Shown: piece after piece, positions 21,222 to 34,304 of the stretch
Layout: the number at the start of each line of letters is the position of its first letter
How positions within the stretch are numbered: the first letter of the stretch is position 1
Source of the DNA: Adiantum capillus-veneris
Lineage: Eukaryota > Streptophyta > Polypodiopsida > Polypodiales > Pteridaceae
Direction of reading: 5' to 3'
NCBI GenBank assembly: GCA_014529385.2
Contig: CM043952.1
Coordinates: 59,567,119 to 59,627,118 of the forward strand
Length of the DNA: 60,000 nt
Program-made: the position numbers and the translations under genes
The notes under the pieces: model-generated
The model's database searches: none
Told to the model about the DNA's origin: nothing
What the model saw: the letters and a program-made list of their open reading frames with translations, nothing else

Positions 21222-22115
21222 TTGATCCTTAGTGTTTTAAAAGAAGATGCCGACAGCTTGGCCACCACAGAAACAGGAGCTCCTCTTCAAGAGCTTGAGA
21301 TGATAGAGCCAGTTGAAATATCACCAGTCATGGTGTATTGCTTAAATTGTGGACCAAAAGGTGGACATTTTTCTAAAGATTGTCCAAGAAATCCAGACAA
21401 CAAGGACACATCAACTGCCAAGCAAGGTACAGAGAAAATTGGAAATGCAAATCTCAATGTAGGTGCATTTAACTTGTCACTTTTAATGCAATTAGATGAT
21501 TCTACATTACCATTAGAAGCACCAGTAAAAGCATTGCAAGTTCAAAATGACCATAAAGAGGCACAGGCACCTGAAAAGCTTAAAATTGATTCTTTGAACA
21601 ACAAATTCCTGCATGAATTTGGTCAAGGTGTTGAGATATCACCGAATATTGAAAAGACTATTAGGTTTGCAAATGATTTTGCATCCACCACTTTCACAAG
21701 TGTGCAATCATTCACGAGCCTAAGGGACACATCAAATAGAATGATGTTAGCATTGTATGGCACACATAATTCATATGCGCACTATCTAGACCAAAAAGGG
21801 AAACTGTACAAAAAAGATCAACCTGTGTTTGAACGGCCCACATACCAGCTCATAGAAATGCTTCCAATGATAGATCAGAAAAGATGGTTCATTTTAGAGG
21901 AAAGAATCTATTATAGCCCATCCTATCTAGAGCCGAAGGATATTACCCGAGTGAACCCAAAATCTGTTCAGAGCCAAACTCTCTTCCATCGGAAATCAAG
22001 CTTCGATATTGTGATCAAACAAACATGTACTTTGACCAAAACAGTCGTAGATTTAGATAAGAATTTAGCATCTATGATGCCTTGGGTCCTGAAACCACAA
22101 AAGCTCATATCATAG
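21222..22115 (+). CDS. Gag-like protein with zinc knuckle
   Basis: 297 codons. Residues 40-54 read 'CLNCGPKGGHFSKDC', a retroviral-type zinc knuckle with spacing C-x2-C-x5-H-x4-C, one residue longer than the standard C-x2-C-x4-H-x4-C. Zinc knuckles bind the packaged RNA. The remainder has no domain I recognise; it includes 'RMMLALYGTHNSYAHYL' and 'KRWFILEERIYYSPSY'. It is the first long frame of the element interior and ends at a stop, after which the reading frame changes (22171-22500). Probably a decayed gag. Confidence 0.6.
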   Translation: MILSVLKEDADSLATTETGAPLQELEMIEPVEISPVMVYCLNCGPKGGHFSKDCPRNPDNKDTSTAKQGTEKIGNANLNVGAFNLSLLMQLDDSTLPLEAPVKALQVQNDHKEAQAPEKLKIDSLNNKFLHEFGQGVEISPNIEKTIRFANDFASTTFTSVQSFTSLRDTSNRMMLALYGTHNSYAHYLDQKGKLYKKDQPVFERPTYQLIEMLPMIDQKRWFILEERIYYSPSYLEPKDITRVNPKSVQSQTLFHRKSSFDIVIKQTCTLTKTVVDLDKNLASMMPWVLKPQKLIS

Positions 22116-22170
22116 GAGACCCATGGGATAGACAATATGAGGGCAAAGATAATGCTATCTACAACTTGAC

Positions 22171-23532
22171 TTGGGAATAATTTGTCATGTTTCACGGAGA
22201 TACATAGGAAACTATGCAGAAGGTTTGCAGATGCCAAATGTCAACAGTGCTACCCAAACTGTAACTTCACAGTCCCAAAAGCTGAGACTAAATCAGAGAC
22301 AAAAAATTTTGAATTCTTACAATGAAGCAGGCTATAGTGATCACCCTAGGAAGGGGGGAGCTATAAATCCATCAAGCTCAGCTTATATACCAATAAATGC
22401 TACACCAGTTAGAAGCCCTAGAGCTTCTAACCAACAAACTTCTTCAAAGCAAAAACCATTGAAAGATCATATGGTTGTTGAAAGTTTCCAATTGATCTAG
22501 GTTCCCTCAGAATCTACAGATGAATGCCTCTATGAAGATCATCAAGGACAAAAGTTTCAATTGGTCTTCAAAAGTCAGAGTAAAAAACTGATAAATCCAA
22601 TAGTGTTCAAATAGTTACATGTGATCAAGCTCACATATGCATATCAAGATGCAGATGGCAATGATTACCAACTGATTCATGACCTTGTACAAACCCTATG
22701 GATGGCCCAAATGAAGTCAAAGACTATTTGAAGATGATGCAAAGCCTCAAGCTTCCAGAACAGGTGATAGAAAAGTCAAAATTAATGAAAGCTAAAGTCC
22801 AGAAGGCTACACAAAGGTCACCACCAAAATCTCCTCCAAAGAGACAGATTTTGCCAAAAAGTACAATGGATCTATTAAGATCAAGAGTTATCCAAATACA
22901 GGAGGACAATGCTCAACAATTGCAAAAAATTACAGTATCACAATCATACGAGTCGACATCAATGGAAGCAAGTGGTCAAAGCAAAGAAAATGCAGATAAA
23001 GCTCAACCAAAGGACACAACCACTTTTGAGACGATCAAGTGCAACATCCTTTTGAGACGAAGAAAAGTTGTCAAGAGAAGTAAAGCTAGATTTTCAGCTA
23101 GACAAGAACCTCATGTCTTTTCGCACGTGGAAAGGATGTGGCTAACCACAACTGGAAGATTCTCCTAAATTTGTGAGCATATCAAGAAACAAATGAGCAG
23201 AATGCTGTGGAATTATCTCCACCACCATTGAAGTAAGTTCATAGATTATCACAGCTCAATTCCATGTGATCACAACAAAGGATATGCCAGATGACATCAT
23301 AATGGGAAAGCCAATGGCCCAGAAGATATTAGAGATACAGATTGTAAACAAGATGCAATCATCAAAGACAACAAAGAATGAAGATCAAGACTGGTCACCC
23401 CCAGACGACAACACAAGGTCTTCAAGCACAATTCAAATGGAAGATCTTATTGAAGATGATTCATCTTCATCGAATAGAATTGTAGAAGAGCTTAAAGAAA
23501 ATCAGGCAATAACAAGTGCAAATCAAACATAA
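22171..23532 (+). pseudogene. Gag to protease linker, broken
   Basis: Three open pieces (22171-22500, 22698-23168, 23266-23532) in two frames, rich in Lys, Gln, Ser and Pro ('RSPPKSPPKRQILPKS'). No domain recognised. Their position between the zinc knuckle and the protease-like block, on one strand and with similar composition, suggests a linker region of a single broken polyprotein. Confidence 0.45.
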
Positions 23533-23733
23533 CAGAGAACAACCACGAAAGCTATTGAGCAGAGAATTCCACCAAAGCCAGAAGTTAAGAAAAATGTAGT
23601 TGTACAAGTTCAAGAAGCAATAGGAAGTCCAAAGATCCACACATCGCCAAGTGAATCAGTTGATGGAAGTCAGATTGCAACAAAAAGTCTCAATCTACCC
23701 TCCATAGAGACACATTTAATTCAAGATGAGACC

Positions 23734-24891
23734 ATGGCAAAAGCAAGAGAGAAATCTTCAATAGAACCAACAATGAGAATAGCTATAGTTCTCAGTAGTA
23801 CAAAAGGAGGAAGTGTCAGATGCAATGCTTTATTGGATAAAGAAGCAAATTGCAATATGATTGCAGACAACATTCAGAGCATTCTAGAGATTACTCCAAG
23901 CAAGCCAGATAATAGGAAAATCATGGGTAAGGCTACAAGTCAAGAAGAAATGGTTGCTACCCTTAGCATCCAGCAACATGAAGAGCAAGTAAAATTTCAG
24001 GTGAAGCCTTCAAAGAAAATGGTTGCAGATGTAATCCTTGGACATCAGTGGCTAGATCAACTCAAGGCCTACAAGGAAGATAAAATGCTAGTACTCTCTT
24101 TTCCAAGAGGTAGCCAACAACAATTACAGGTACCGTTAATGCTAGATTCAAAGTTGCAAAAGTCACAGGAATCAAAGAAAAGTATTGCAGACAAAGGTAA
24201 AGCCAAAGTGGATCCTCCACCAATTAGCAAAGAAGTTGTGACATCGTATACCTCTACATCAAAGAACCCTCGTGGATCAGATACTTCTAGCAAGTCAGGC
24301 TTTCAAAACTTCAAGTCAATTGATGACCCAACGGAAATATCTAAGGAGACACCCAGAAAAGCAAAGATATTTCAACCAAAGTACTTAAGAAAGCAAAAGA
24401 TAGTCAAGCAAGTGTTTGTTTTGAGCAGTTTAGCCAAAGTCAATTATCCGGTTTGGATGAAAGATAAGAAATCAACACAGAAAGACAAACACATCGGATG
24501 GATAGCAGCACAATGGAGCTTAAAGGAACACGAGTACTATAGAGGTAATAGACAGATATGGGTACGAAAACCTCAGGTAAGGGCATATGAAGTAATGTCA
24601 AGTTCCTCCCAAGAAATAAGACCCACAAGGTATCAACCTAGACAATATCCTAGGATACCTAAGAAGCAGGTATACAACGGAACAACATTGAAAGATGCTA
24701 AAGTCTACCACAACTCTCAAGAAGATATAGAACAAAGATGGATCTCAAAGAATGTTCCTCTTAGACAAGGATTTTACATAGGGTATACAAAGATTTGGCT
24801 ACCAATCAACCACAAGCCAACTGCAACTACACCAGACCTGCATGAAGATCTCATGAACTCAACAGGACCTAGATCAAAACAAATTCAATAA
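23734..24891 (+). CDS. Retropepsin-like protease region
   Basis: 385 codons. The stretch 'CNALLDKEANCNMI' (residues 30-43) is placed like the active-site loop of retroviral aspartic proteases, but the D-S/T-G-A motif reads DKEA. The later 'DVILGHQWLDQL' (residues 99-110) matches the ILG..WL strand of the family. Retropepsins cut gag-pol precursors. With the glycine replaced, this one is unlikely to be active. The C-terminal part is Lys/Gln-rich without a recognised domain. It overlaps the next frame (24891-25211, basic and Ser/Pro-rich) by one base. No reverse transcriptase follows. Confidence 0.6.
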   Translation: MAKAREKSSIEPTMRIAIVLSSTKGGSVRCNALLDKEANCNMIADNIQSILEITPSKPDNRKIMGKATSQEEMVATLSIQQHEEQVKFQVKPSKKMVADVILGHQWLDQLKAYKEDKMLVLSFPRGSQQQLQVPLMLDSKLQKSQESKKSIADKGKAKVDPPPISKEVVTSYTSTSKNPRGSDTSSKSGFQNFKSIDDPTEISKETPRKAKIFQPKYLRKQKIVKQVFVLSSLAKVNYPVWMKDKKSTQKDKHIGWIAAQWSLKEHEYYRGNRQIWVRKPQVRAYEVMSSSSQEIRPTRYQPRQYPRIPKKQVYNGTTLKDAKVYHNSQEDIEQRWISKNVPLRQGFYIGYTKIWLPINHKPTATTPDLHEDLMNSTGPRSKQIQ

Positions 24892-25211
24892 TGGAGATAC
24901 AAAGGTCATCAAGAGAAATTTGGATTCCTAAGTCTTCCAAGGCTCCTAGTCAAAATCCAGATGCCAGTAGCCAACAAAGGCCTACAACAACATCAAAGAC
25001 TCCTATCAACAGGCCCAATTGGAGAATCAAACAAATAATGGAGTCTTCACAGTCAAAGAAGGGCAACCCAACCAACGCAAATGTAGATTCAAAGAAGATA
25101 AAACAGGTATGGCAAAATAAACCTTCAATGCCAACTTCATCCTTCACTAATCCTGAGGATTCAAGCTTAATTTTACGTGAAGGAATGTTTGTAGTGAGCA
25201 CAAGAATGTAA
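24891..25211 (+). CDS. C-terminal extension of the gag-protease region
   Basis: 106 codons that begin at the stop of the protease-like frame, so a frame change within one former polyprotein is likely. Rich in Ser, Lys, Asn and Pro ('RPTTTSKTPINRP'). No domain recognised. The remaining 980 bases to the polypurine tract look non-coding. Confidence 0.35.
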   Translation: MEIQRSSREIWIPKSSKAPSQNPDASSQQRPTTTSKTPINRPNWRIKQIMESSQSKKGNPTNANVDSKKIKQVWQNKPSMPTSSFTNPEDSSLILREGMFVVSTRM

Positions 25212-26188
25212 AAAGTCAAGTTTCCAGGGTTCAAAAACACTCTTTGGCATAGTCAAAGTCAGTTTGTTGAGCCATAAAATGAGCAAAGCATTAGTCCTAA
25301 AGCTTCAATTCATATTAAACTCTATGCTAAGAGTCATAGTTATTAGGCTTACACTCAACTTGGAAAAGTTAAGAATATCTAAGTTGTGTCACTCATGCTA
25401 GATGAGATGAGTATAAGAGTCAAAGTCTATTAACTTACAATTGGTGGAGTGTAGTAGAGTCCAACACTCACACATAGTGCACAGTAAGATGAGAGCACTG
25501 CATATCCTCGTTAATGAAAACCATTCTTAAAGAGGTGAACCAGCTTGCAAAGCCATGTCCTATGATTTTATAGCTACACCATCTTTCTAAAGAAACCCTC
25601 AAAATCTTTCTTGCACAACATATTGTTTCCCATGCATTTTAGTGTATGTGTGAATAAGATGTCCCATTATTGGACATATGCATTAGGCACTCTTTTTTGC
25701 TTCCACCTATGCACCTTGAGTGGACTACAACCGGAAAACTAATATTCCATCATGCTATCCTCTCATATTTGCTGCCTTTTTTTTTCATATCTATCAACAA
25801 ATAATACCGTGAGTACTTTATTGATATTCCCATGCTAGTAAGTACTCCAATAATGCACGTATCCCAAAGGTACTTTTTTTTCACTAGGTTTTCTCCCTGT
25901 GGTCATCCAGGTATTAGAAACTCATCATTCTACTTCTCTTGTACATACTTTTCATAAATAAACATCAGCCTCATCATTATGCTATTATAACAGACAAATG
26001 CAACATCATCTCTCACATCAAACATATTTGTACTAATGAAGGTGCTGCAATAAATTAAACCTCATCAACAAATTCAATGACAAATGAAGACAATCAGCCC
26101 ATCAACAACCAATCAAAAACCTTCCACAACCTCCACGAACACTTTTTAATAGTGCCCAAGGACGGGCACTAAAATCGAAAGGGGGGAA
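25212..26188 (+). other. 3' untranslated region with polypurine tract
   Basis: AT-rich with no gene. It ends 'GACGGGCACTAAAATCG' followed by AAAGGGGGGAA (26178-26188), a polypurine tract next to an LTR start (TGTTAACTG). The same arrangement, 'GACGTGTGCCAAATTAGG' plus a polypurine tract, precedes the family A 3' LTR at 34305. Confidence 0.6.
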
Positions 26189-26818
26189 TGTTAACTGAGT
26201 CAACTCTAGTTAACAGAAGCTGCTAAAGACAAGAGCCGTATGGATGCACGTCGAAGATCAACATGAAGAAGAATTAAAGATTGGAGTTACACATTTTACA
26301 CATTTTTTCAAAATGGTCATATATTGTAAATTCCTGATTTATTTCAAGCCATTGTAATATTTTAATGTGTTACGAGCTCAATGGGAGTTCCAAGCTGTAA
26401 CGAACAGGTCAGTAGTGTGCTTAGGTTGCAGATTTAGAAGTGGTGGAGCCCTACAGACCTTGGGCACACGGACATTGCATATTTTTACCCTAGCTATATA
26501 AGGCAGTGTGTAAAATAAATTAGGGTGCTCAAGCTCATTTATTGAGAGCACTCTTTGGTGAGAGCTCTTGAGGTGTGTGGCTATGGAGTTCTTGAGCTTC
26601 TCCTTGCTCATGTGACTTGGTTAACACTAATCAATACTTAATTCTCTTTCACTATGCCTCTCTCATGCTTTTTGTGATTCCCTATGATGCTTAGATTAGC
26701 TAAATCGTAACTAATTAGTGGTTAATCTCTCTCTAATCTTGTGTGATTGTCCTCTTTTTCTTGTGTGCATGTAGGTTTGATTGGAGTGTGGTGCTTGATA
26801 GATCTATGTGTGTGTGTG
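26189..26818 (+). repeat. Truncated LTR, family B
   Basis: Begins TGTTAACTGAGTCAAC after a polypurine tract. It is co-linear with 26819-27440 but stops inside a TG run ('GATCTATGTGTGTG'), so about the last 290 bp of this LTR are missing. The small - strand frames at 26378-26611 and 27051-27242 are the same piece in each copy. Confidence 0.8.
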
Positions 26819-27728
26819 TGTTAACTAACTCAACATCAGCTAACAGAAGCTGCTAAAGATCGGAGCCGTATGGATGCATATCAAAGATCAACATGAAGAA
26901 GCAGTAAAGATTGGAGTTACACATTTTTCACATTTTTCCAAAATGGTCATGTAGTGTAAATTCTCGATTTATTTTAAGCCATTGTAATATTTTAATGTAT
27001 TACGGGCTCAATGGGAGTTCCAAGCTGTAAAGAATAGTTCAGTAGTGTGCCTAGGTTGCAGATTCAATAAGTGGTGGAGCCCTAAAGGCCTTGGGCGCCC
27101 GAACATTGCATATTTTTACCCTAGGTATATAAAGCAGTGTGTAAAAGAAATTAGGGTGCTCAAGCTCATTTGTTGAGAGCACTCTTTGGTGAGAGCTCTT
27201 GAGGTGTGTGGCTATGGATTCCTTAACCTTCTCCTTGCTCATGTCACTTGGTTAACACTAATCAATGCTTGATTCTCTTTTACTATGCCTCTCGCATGCT
27301 TCTTGTGATTGCCTATGATGCTTAGATTAGCTAGATCGTAACTAATTAGTGGTTAATCTCTCTCTAATCTTGTGTATTACCCTCTTTTGCTTGTGTGTGC
27401 ATGTAGGTTTGATTGAAGTGTGGTGCTCGATAGATCTATGTGTGTGTGCTTGCGATTAGTGTGTTACATGATAGGATTAGTGTTATGTGCATCTTGCAAT
27501 CATTAGTGTGTATGATTGAGCTGATTAGAGGTGGATATGGAGATTGCCCATCATTGTGGATTAGCTCCTCCATAGGCCGAGAAGCTCATCTCATAGAGTC
27601 ACCATTCGTGTTTCCATGATTACCTCTCTAATCATGTGAGTGTTTCCATGTCCTAGCCGGGTAGCTCATCCCTCCGGATTGATAATTTTGTTGGTCATTG
27701 GAGCTATGCAATGATGGGACCCCTAACA
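26819..27728 (+). repeat. Full LTR, family B, with primer site
   Basis: 910 bp, TGTTAACTAACTC ... GACCCCTAACA, directly joined to the truncated copy. It is followed by TTTGGTGCCATTTTTGGGGA (27729-27748), a diverged form of the family A primer site. The 5' part shares words with the family A LTR ('GCTAACAGA'), so the two families are probably distant relatives. Confidence 0.8.
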
Positions 27729-27748
27729 TTTGGTGCCATTTTTGGGGA

Positions 27749-30700
27749 TCGATAACCTAAGTTAGTGAGTATAGGATGTTTAGAATAGAGTAATTTCCCT
27801 ACTAATTTCATTGGTTTTTGAGTGTGTGTAACTCAATTTTGGCTTGATTTGATGATGTTATGCAAGTAATTGAAGCTAATTTTTGAGTTATGAATACTCC
27901 AAACCCCCAATTCCACCCCCAATTTCACTAACTACTACTAACCATTGCTATTTTTGCTTCATTTCCATGCAAATTGTACTAATTTCATGCTAATTTTCAC
28001 TAATTTTTGACTAAATTTGCTAGCCTAACCACTAACATTGAAGTGTAATTTATGTTAAATACCCTTTTAAGAGGTGGAATCATCAGTTTAATCAAGTTAA
28101 TTGTGAGAATTTATGCCTAATTTGATGATTTGTGTGTTTGATTTTTGGCCTACAATGGTCAATTTTGGAGCCTATTTGATGGTGCACATACTTGTGTGTG
28201 CAATGATATGTCTTAAAGTGGAGCAAAGGAATAGCTTAGAGTCTGATTACGATGTAAGTGTACTCACTTGTTCATGTCAATTCTTGATTGATTAATGTGG
28301 TTCAATGTTGCTAATTATTTGCTAAAATTAGGTGTGTAAATCAATTGACCTACACTTTACACCTAATTTGATTCACTTGGAATGAAATTGTTGGTTAAAT
28401 TTTGACTAATGAACTTTGTGCATATCAAGATAATGCTTAATTCTCATCAAGAAATTCATGTGTGTGCATAAAAATCTTTGTGCGTATAATGATAAAAGAG
28501 GGAAAAAACTGTCAAAAAATTCAAGTGTGTGTGCATATAATCTTGAGTGTGTGCATGCATAGAAATTGATGAAATTGGTATATGAGTATGCAATCATGTA
28601 ATTGATGTATTTTCTAGGTTAATTAAATCATTGGATAAGCCTAAATGCCAAAAATTTTGGCAAAATTTGAGTATGTGTGCCCATCCACGACCACTTGGTT
28701 TTCAATGATTGAATTAGCCTAAATGATTTGGGCACCTAAATGATTTTTGATTGTGAAATGTGCATGAAAAGTGTGTCCAATCATTAGGTGTAAGCCTAAA
28801 TGCATTGCCAATTAAGCCAAATTTGAATTTTTGTACGTAATTTTTGAGTGTGTGCATTGCTTGTTGGGGGTGTCAAAAATTCAAAGATTCAATCCCTACA
28901 AGGCGGGGGCGAGCCCTACATGAGGGGGGATGAGAGAGAACACCCACACACTCACACAAGGCATGCATGGTACAAAGAAAGAAAAAGGGACACTTGTCAA
29001 GTTCCTCCTCATGTTGCCCTCATGGTGTGCCTGAAGCCTATTGGTTGGCCACCCAAGGGGTCCAATAATAATTTAGGAGATTTAATTAAATGATTTAGCA
29101 TTTATCTAGACCTCTCTCTCAAAGGGGAAAGGGGGACACTTGTCTCAAGGCTACCCTTGTTGCTTGTAATGCCTCCTGCTTGTTATTGGCTAGGCCTGGA
29201 GGGGTCCAATGAGCTTCAATCATGAGCTACAAGGGGGGGTTGTCCCAAGCAAGCTAGGGGGTTTCTTAGGGGGTATACTCACCCATACACTCACAAACAC
29301 TCTCATTATGTGCTATGCAAAGTGCAAGAGCTCCCTCTCCTTCTCCAAGCAAGTAGAGATTGAGAGCCTACACCAACACTCTTGGATATGGAGAGCAAAT
29401 CCAACCAAGAGCCATGCTTCAATGCTTAAGCTTGCCATCTCCTTCTTCTTCATTAGTATGCTATTATGTATGCTAGCAACAAGAGTTATGATAAGTGAGG
29501 AACTAATTCTTTCTCCTACGAAATGTTTCTTCTTCCTCTTCCCTACCCTCATTCCCTGCTAGCTCTCTCCACCTTCGAATGTGTTTGAGGTCTTGGGACT
29601 GAGGCTTGGGATAGTTAAAGCTTTCTTCAAGTTTATGTTATGTTTGTGATGCATGAAGCTTTCCATCTTCATTGCATCACCTAGGTCACAAGGAACACAA
29701 AGATTGTATTGTAACAAGTCTCTCTTAATGGGATAAATCATAATACAAATGCCTATTGGAGGGGGGACCGGCTCCACATAAATCCGGTCCTCAATTGTTG
29801 TCATGTTCTCTAAATTCTCTCTCTTGCAAAAGTATTGTTCATGCCAAGTTAACTAATTGCTATGATTATGTTGCTATCTTCAATTATGTTCACCCGCTAT
29901 GCTCACAAAGTCATTTCTCAAAAGTACTCTCATTAATTTCCGCTACTCTCAAATTAAATAGGCCAATTCCATTACAAAATGCACTAATGTGTGTGCCTAT
30001 GCAATGGTGCTTGATATCCGATTTCAAATGAATGATTTTGGTGTTGTTCACTAGTCATAATGATTGAATAGACCTAAATCTTTGTCTGTATGTCATCAAA
30101 TCAATTGAGATTAATGACTCAATTGTGCATAATTGAGAATGATTGTATTACCATTGAGTTATATGCCAATTCAAATGGATATGATTAAGGATTTCAATGA
30201 TTTGTGCATTAAAAAATTCCATACAAACCAAAAATGACAAATCCAACAGGATTTGGATGATTAGGGCATTAAGGGATGAGCAATTGATTTTGCAATGATT
30301 ACGAATTTGGATGATTTGGATGATTAGGGCATTAAGGGATGAGCAATTGATTTTGCAATGATTACGAATTGGGTTTGAATAGGCTAAGGAAAATTTGATC
30401 AACCTATTAATGTGTTTGTATTTTCAATTGATAAATTCAAATCAATTTTGAGCATGAATTTGGTCCACTACAAAGCATATGGACAAATGATTTCCAATTT
30501 GAAGTGAAATGGATGAGAATGGATTGATAGTGTAAAAATTATTAAAATTTTGATGAAAATTGGAGAAATATATCTTTGTGTTGTTTATTACACGATGCGT
30601 GGAATTCACCTTGCTTGGATGTTCAAATAGATGTGTATACACCATCAAAAGGCACAAAGAATTTTCTTTTGGTTCAAATTGAAATTTAAAAACTTGGATT

Positions 30701-33700
30701 CGAGATTACAAAAGAAAGGTCTTTTTCTTTTCATTTTGAATCTGATATGTGCATTAATTTCAGTCTCACTGATAATCCAAGAGCTTTGCTCATTCTCATG
30801 CACCTTGGTCATCTTGCTGTGTGAACAACCTCTATTTGAAATAAAAATAAAACTAAAAATTGATGCCCACCTTTTTGCCTGTTTGGCTGCATACAAACTG
30901 CCCACACACAAGACGAGCCTGAGTCCGAATTTCTCTTCGCCAACTTGGTTGGTAGCTACTAGGACTCGCACACGCACACACACACACACACAAACACATA
31001 CACAGGCTCTTCTGTGAAGCTGGGCCCCACAGCTGGTTGGCAACTTGTGCCAGCCCATGCTCGCAATAACACTCACAGGCCGGAATCTCATGCACCATTG
31101 TGTCTTTCAACACACACACGCATGCTGACCCACCATTTGTGGCTTGTCGAGAGTAGCTGACCCCACACACACACACGCTGCACCTTGCTGCCGAATGGAG
31201 CATAAAGACAAACACACACACATACGCTTCTCCAGGCTCCCGTGGTGCTACCCACTTGCAAGCCGTGCACTGCTGCCCTCTTACTTTTCCAACTCAATTG
31301 CTGCTGCAAGGATGCTCACACACACACACACACATACACACAGACTATAATATGCGCAACCCCTGGGCCCTGCTGCCATAAATAAACTATACTATAGTCT
31401 ACGGCTTCAAAAGCTGCGAGTCCATACACTCCTGTTTGAAAGAGTCCTCGACTCCCCGAATCCGATGTTGTTCCAAAAAAACAAAACAGAATTGTAGCAA
31501 CCCAACTATGCACCTGCAAGTTGCTCATGAACTCACAAACCTTGCAAGCTCTGGCCCGTTTTCTATCTTTGGCCTTGAGGTTGGTCATAATAAACACACA
31601 CACACCAAGCTTTATCATTAGCACCTTCACCTCCCTTTCATCCCCCTGTCTCTCGCTCATAATCAGCTCCAGTTGTAGTCCTTTAATAAATTTTTAAAAA
31701 AAGAAAAAAAAAGAGGGGCATCTATTGAATATTGTCTACATATGTATCACTTGGGGACGCCTCAAAATTGAAAAATACACTTTATGGTGGACACCCTCTC
31801 TCTTTTGCATGAATGGTTGCTACATGGGGACATGAAAAATTTGTGTGGTGTGTATCGATTGTGTAATTGAAAAAAATTTGCATGGACTACATAAAAAATG
31901 TAGGGATTGGCAAATAAGCCGGTTGATCTTCATCTTGAAGGATTGCAAGAGAATTGAGCCTTATTGGTCAAAGGAACAATCTTATAATAGATCAAAAAAT
32001 TTGGCTATAAGATTCGATGTTAATATTTCAGATAGAGAGTTTTAAATTACAATTTGCATTTCATAAAAAGCTCTCTAAATCTCTTTTGTGATGTTTATTG
32101 TATGTGCTATGCATGAGCAAGGATATGGGAATTGATTGTGTGCTATGATTATGTCTATGCACAAATGACCTTACTTGCATCAATAATTTGACTTGTGCAT
32201 GGTGTAGTGCTCGGTGTGATTAAAGTTTTCATTACACTAAAAATCAAGCTCCTTTTGAAATGCATGTGAGCTTCATGTGAGAGTAACACTATGGATGATG
32301 AGTGGTGCTTTATGATTGAGCTTGGCATTGCTTGATACATTTTAGTGCTCGACTTGAATGCAAAAATCACTGCAAGCACTAACATTGAGCTTCTTTGATA
32401 GCCCTAAGATAGCATTACAAATTTCGGGCTTGTAATTGATTGTTAACTCTTTTAGTGCTCGTATTAAATGACCAAATGTTTAAAAGCACTAATCATTGAG
32501 TCTTTTTTGAAGGGATGTGGGAAACAAGAACTTTCAATGATCCAAGAAAGGGTCATCAATGCAAAAAATTGCAAAATTTGGCTATTGAGAGCCATTCATT
32601 TTCATTTCATCAAGTTGTAATCATCTCTAGCTCATACATTGCTTGAACAATTATAAGACTTCATTTGAGCTAGTGTTTAGCCAACTTGTTTGGAGCTTTA
32701 AAAATGTAAAATTTGGCTTCAAGAGCCACTTCATTTCATCAAAGTTGCATTATTTTCAGCTCTTAGCTTGTTTTTAATACCATATTTCATTGAGCTAGAA
32801 AATAATCACTTTTGAATAATGCATGAGAGATTGTAAAAACTGTAAAATTTTCTTATGAAGAAGCTCATTCTCTCTCATTTTGATGTGCATGCATAAATTT
32901 TCTACAAAGAGCACCATGTGCGTAACGAAAGGCACTTTTATCCCTTGGGTTTTTTCCCTTTGGCAAATTTGGGTATGCAAGACCCTAGCTCTAGGTTTTC
33001 ATTAATGTTTTTTGTGTGTTTTTGGCTTTCAATAAAATGACTTTTGGAGCTTGTATTTACACTTAGCTTCAAATAATCTTGGATTGTAATAAAAAGATCA
33101 AGAGACTTCTCTACACAAAGGGGATGCTTTCTCAAGGATGTTCAAAAGAGCATGAATAGGTGTAATCCTTCCATGATTTTGATCTTTTTTCATCTCTCCA
33201 TTCTCTATGCTTGGCTTAAGTAATTTTTGCTTCTAATCTATGGTTTTTTCATGTTCAAAGGCTAGGCATACTAAAGTTTCAACTCTTTGCTTTGTGAATA
33301 TTAACCCAACAAAAAAAATAGGTTTTATGTGTGCTAATCATAGGTAATTGGCATTGACCTTAGGTTAATATAGGTTCATTTCTCATTAATCATAGACTCT
33401 TAGTGATAGTCTAAATACTCCATTCATTTTTAACACGACCTAGGGCTATGATTAGTCTTTAGTCCTTTAGTCCAATTGCCATTAGCATCTCATAATGGAA
33501 GCAATAAAAAAGTGCTAAAAAATAAATCAATGAAGCAAAAAAGTGTAAAGAAAAAGTAGCAAAAATGCTACTAGACACATAAAAAGAAAATTTATATGTT
33601 ATGTTGTGTCTTTGTGAGGCTTAGAGCCTTATTGGCACTTGGAAGGCGAGGGGAATCACTTTGGCTCGCTTGGTCAAGGCCCTAAACCAATGCCCTAGGT

Positions 33701-34290
33701 TGATAGGGGTTAGCCGTCACCTTGGTGGGCTAGTAGGCTTTTGGAACAACTTCTTGAGGGTTCAAGAAGCCAAGAGTCGTACCTAGAATTGCCTTGGGGT
33801 GGTAGCCTTGTATTGTGCTTTACTTTTTTCTATGAATGACAAAACCAAAACTTCCATGAGCTTCAAAAAAGCTTTGACAATGTACTAATAGATTAGCAGT
33901 TTTTTTATAGCCCATAGACATGATAGACTTGAATGATTTATTAATATTGGTCACATAGTTTTTAGGCTAATAGGTTTATGAACTTGCATTAGCCTAGGGT
34001 CATAATCGATTGCTTGTCTTTCATGCATAAAACTTAAATTTCAAGTGGTTTCATCTTCACTATAGTTTGAGTGTTTTTTTTGCTTTATGTTGTTTAGTTT
34101 TTTACTATGATTCGTCCATCTTTTAGAAGCCTTTGCATGATTGTTCATTGTACTTCATGTTTTTATCATTGTTGGCCTTTGATGCTCATTACTTGTTCTT
34201 ATGTTTTGCAGCTTAACATTTCTTCCATGGACTTGCTTTCTACCATGTCACTGTGTTTTGCTTCATTAGCACACGAGGACGTGTGCCAAA
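27749..34290 (+). other. Second retroelement interior, no recognisable coding
   Basis: 6.5 kb after the family B primer site. It resembles a leader: AT-rich with 'GTGTGTGCAT' words, AC-repeat blocks at 30968-30994 and 31317-31340, and a short imperfect duplication at 30245-30370 ('GATGAGCAATTGATTTTGCA' twice). Bases 31690-34290 are AT-rich with no domain. None of the open frames shows a known motif or useful length. If gag-pol was once here, it is gone. Confidence 0.55.
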
Positions 34291-34304
34291 TTAGGAAGGG
34301 GGAA
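34291..34304 (+). promoter_or_regulatory. Polypurine tract, family A
   Basis: TTAGGAAGGGGGAA directly before the TG of the 3' LTR; the site for plus-strand priming. Confidence 0.8.

Noticed and set aside
30631-31660. Frames with His/Thr or Val/Cys runs
   Set aside because: AC/GT microsatellites within AT-rich sequence; no family and no consistent frame.
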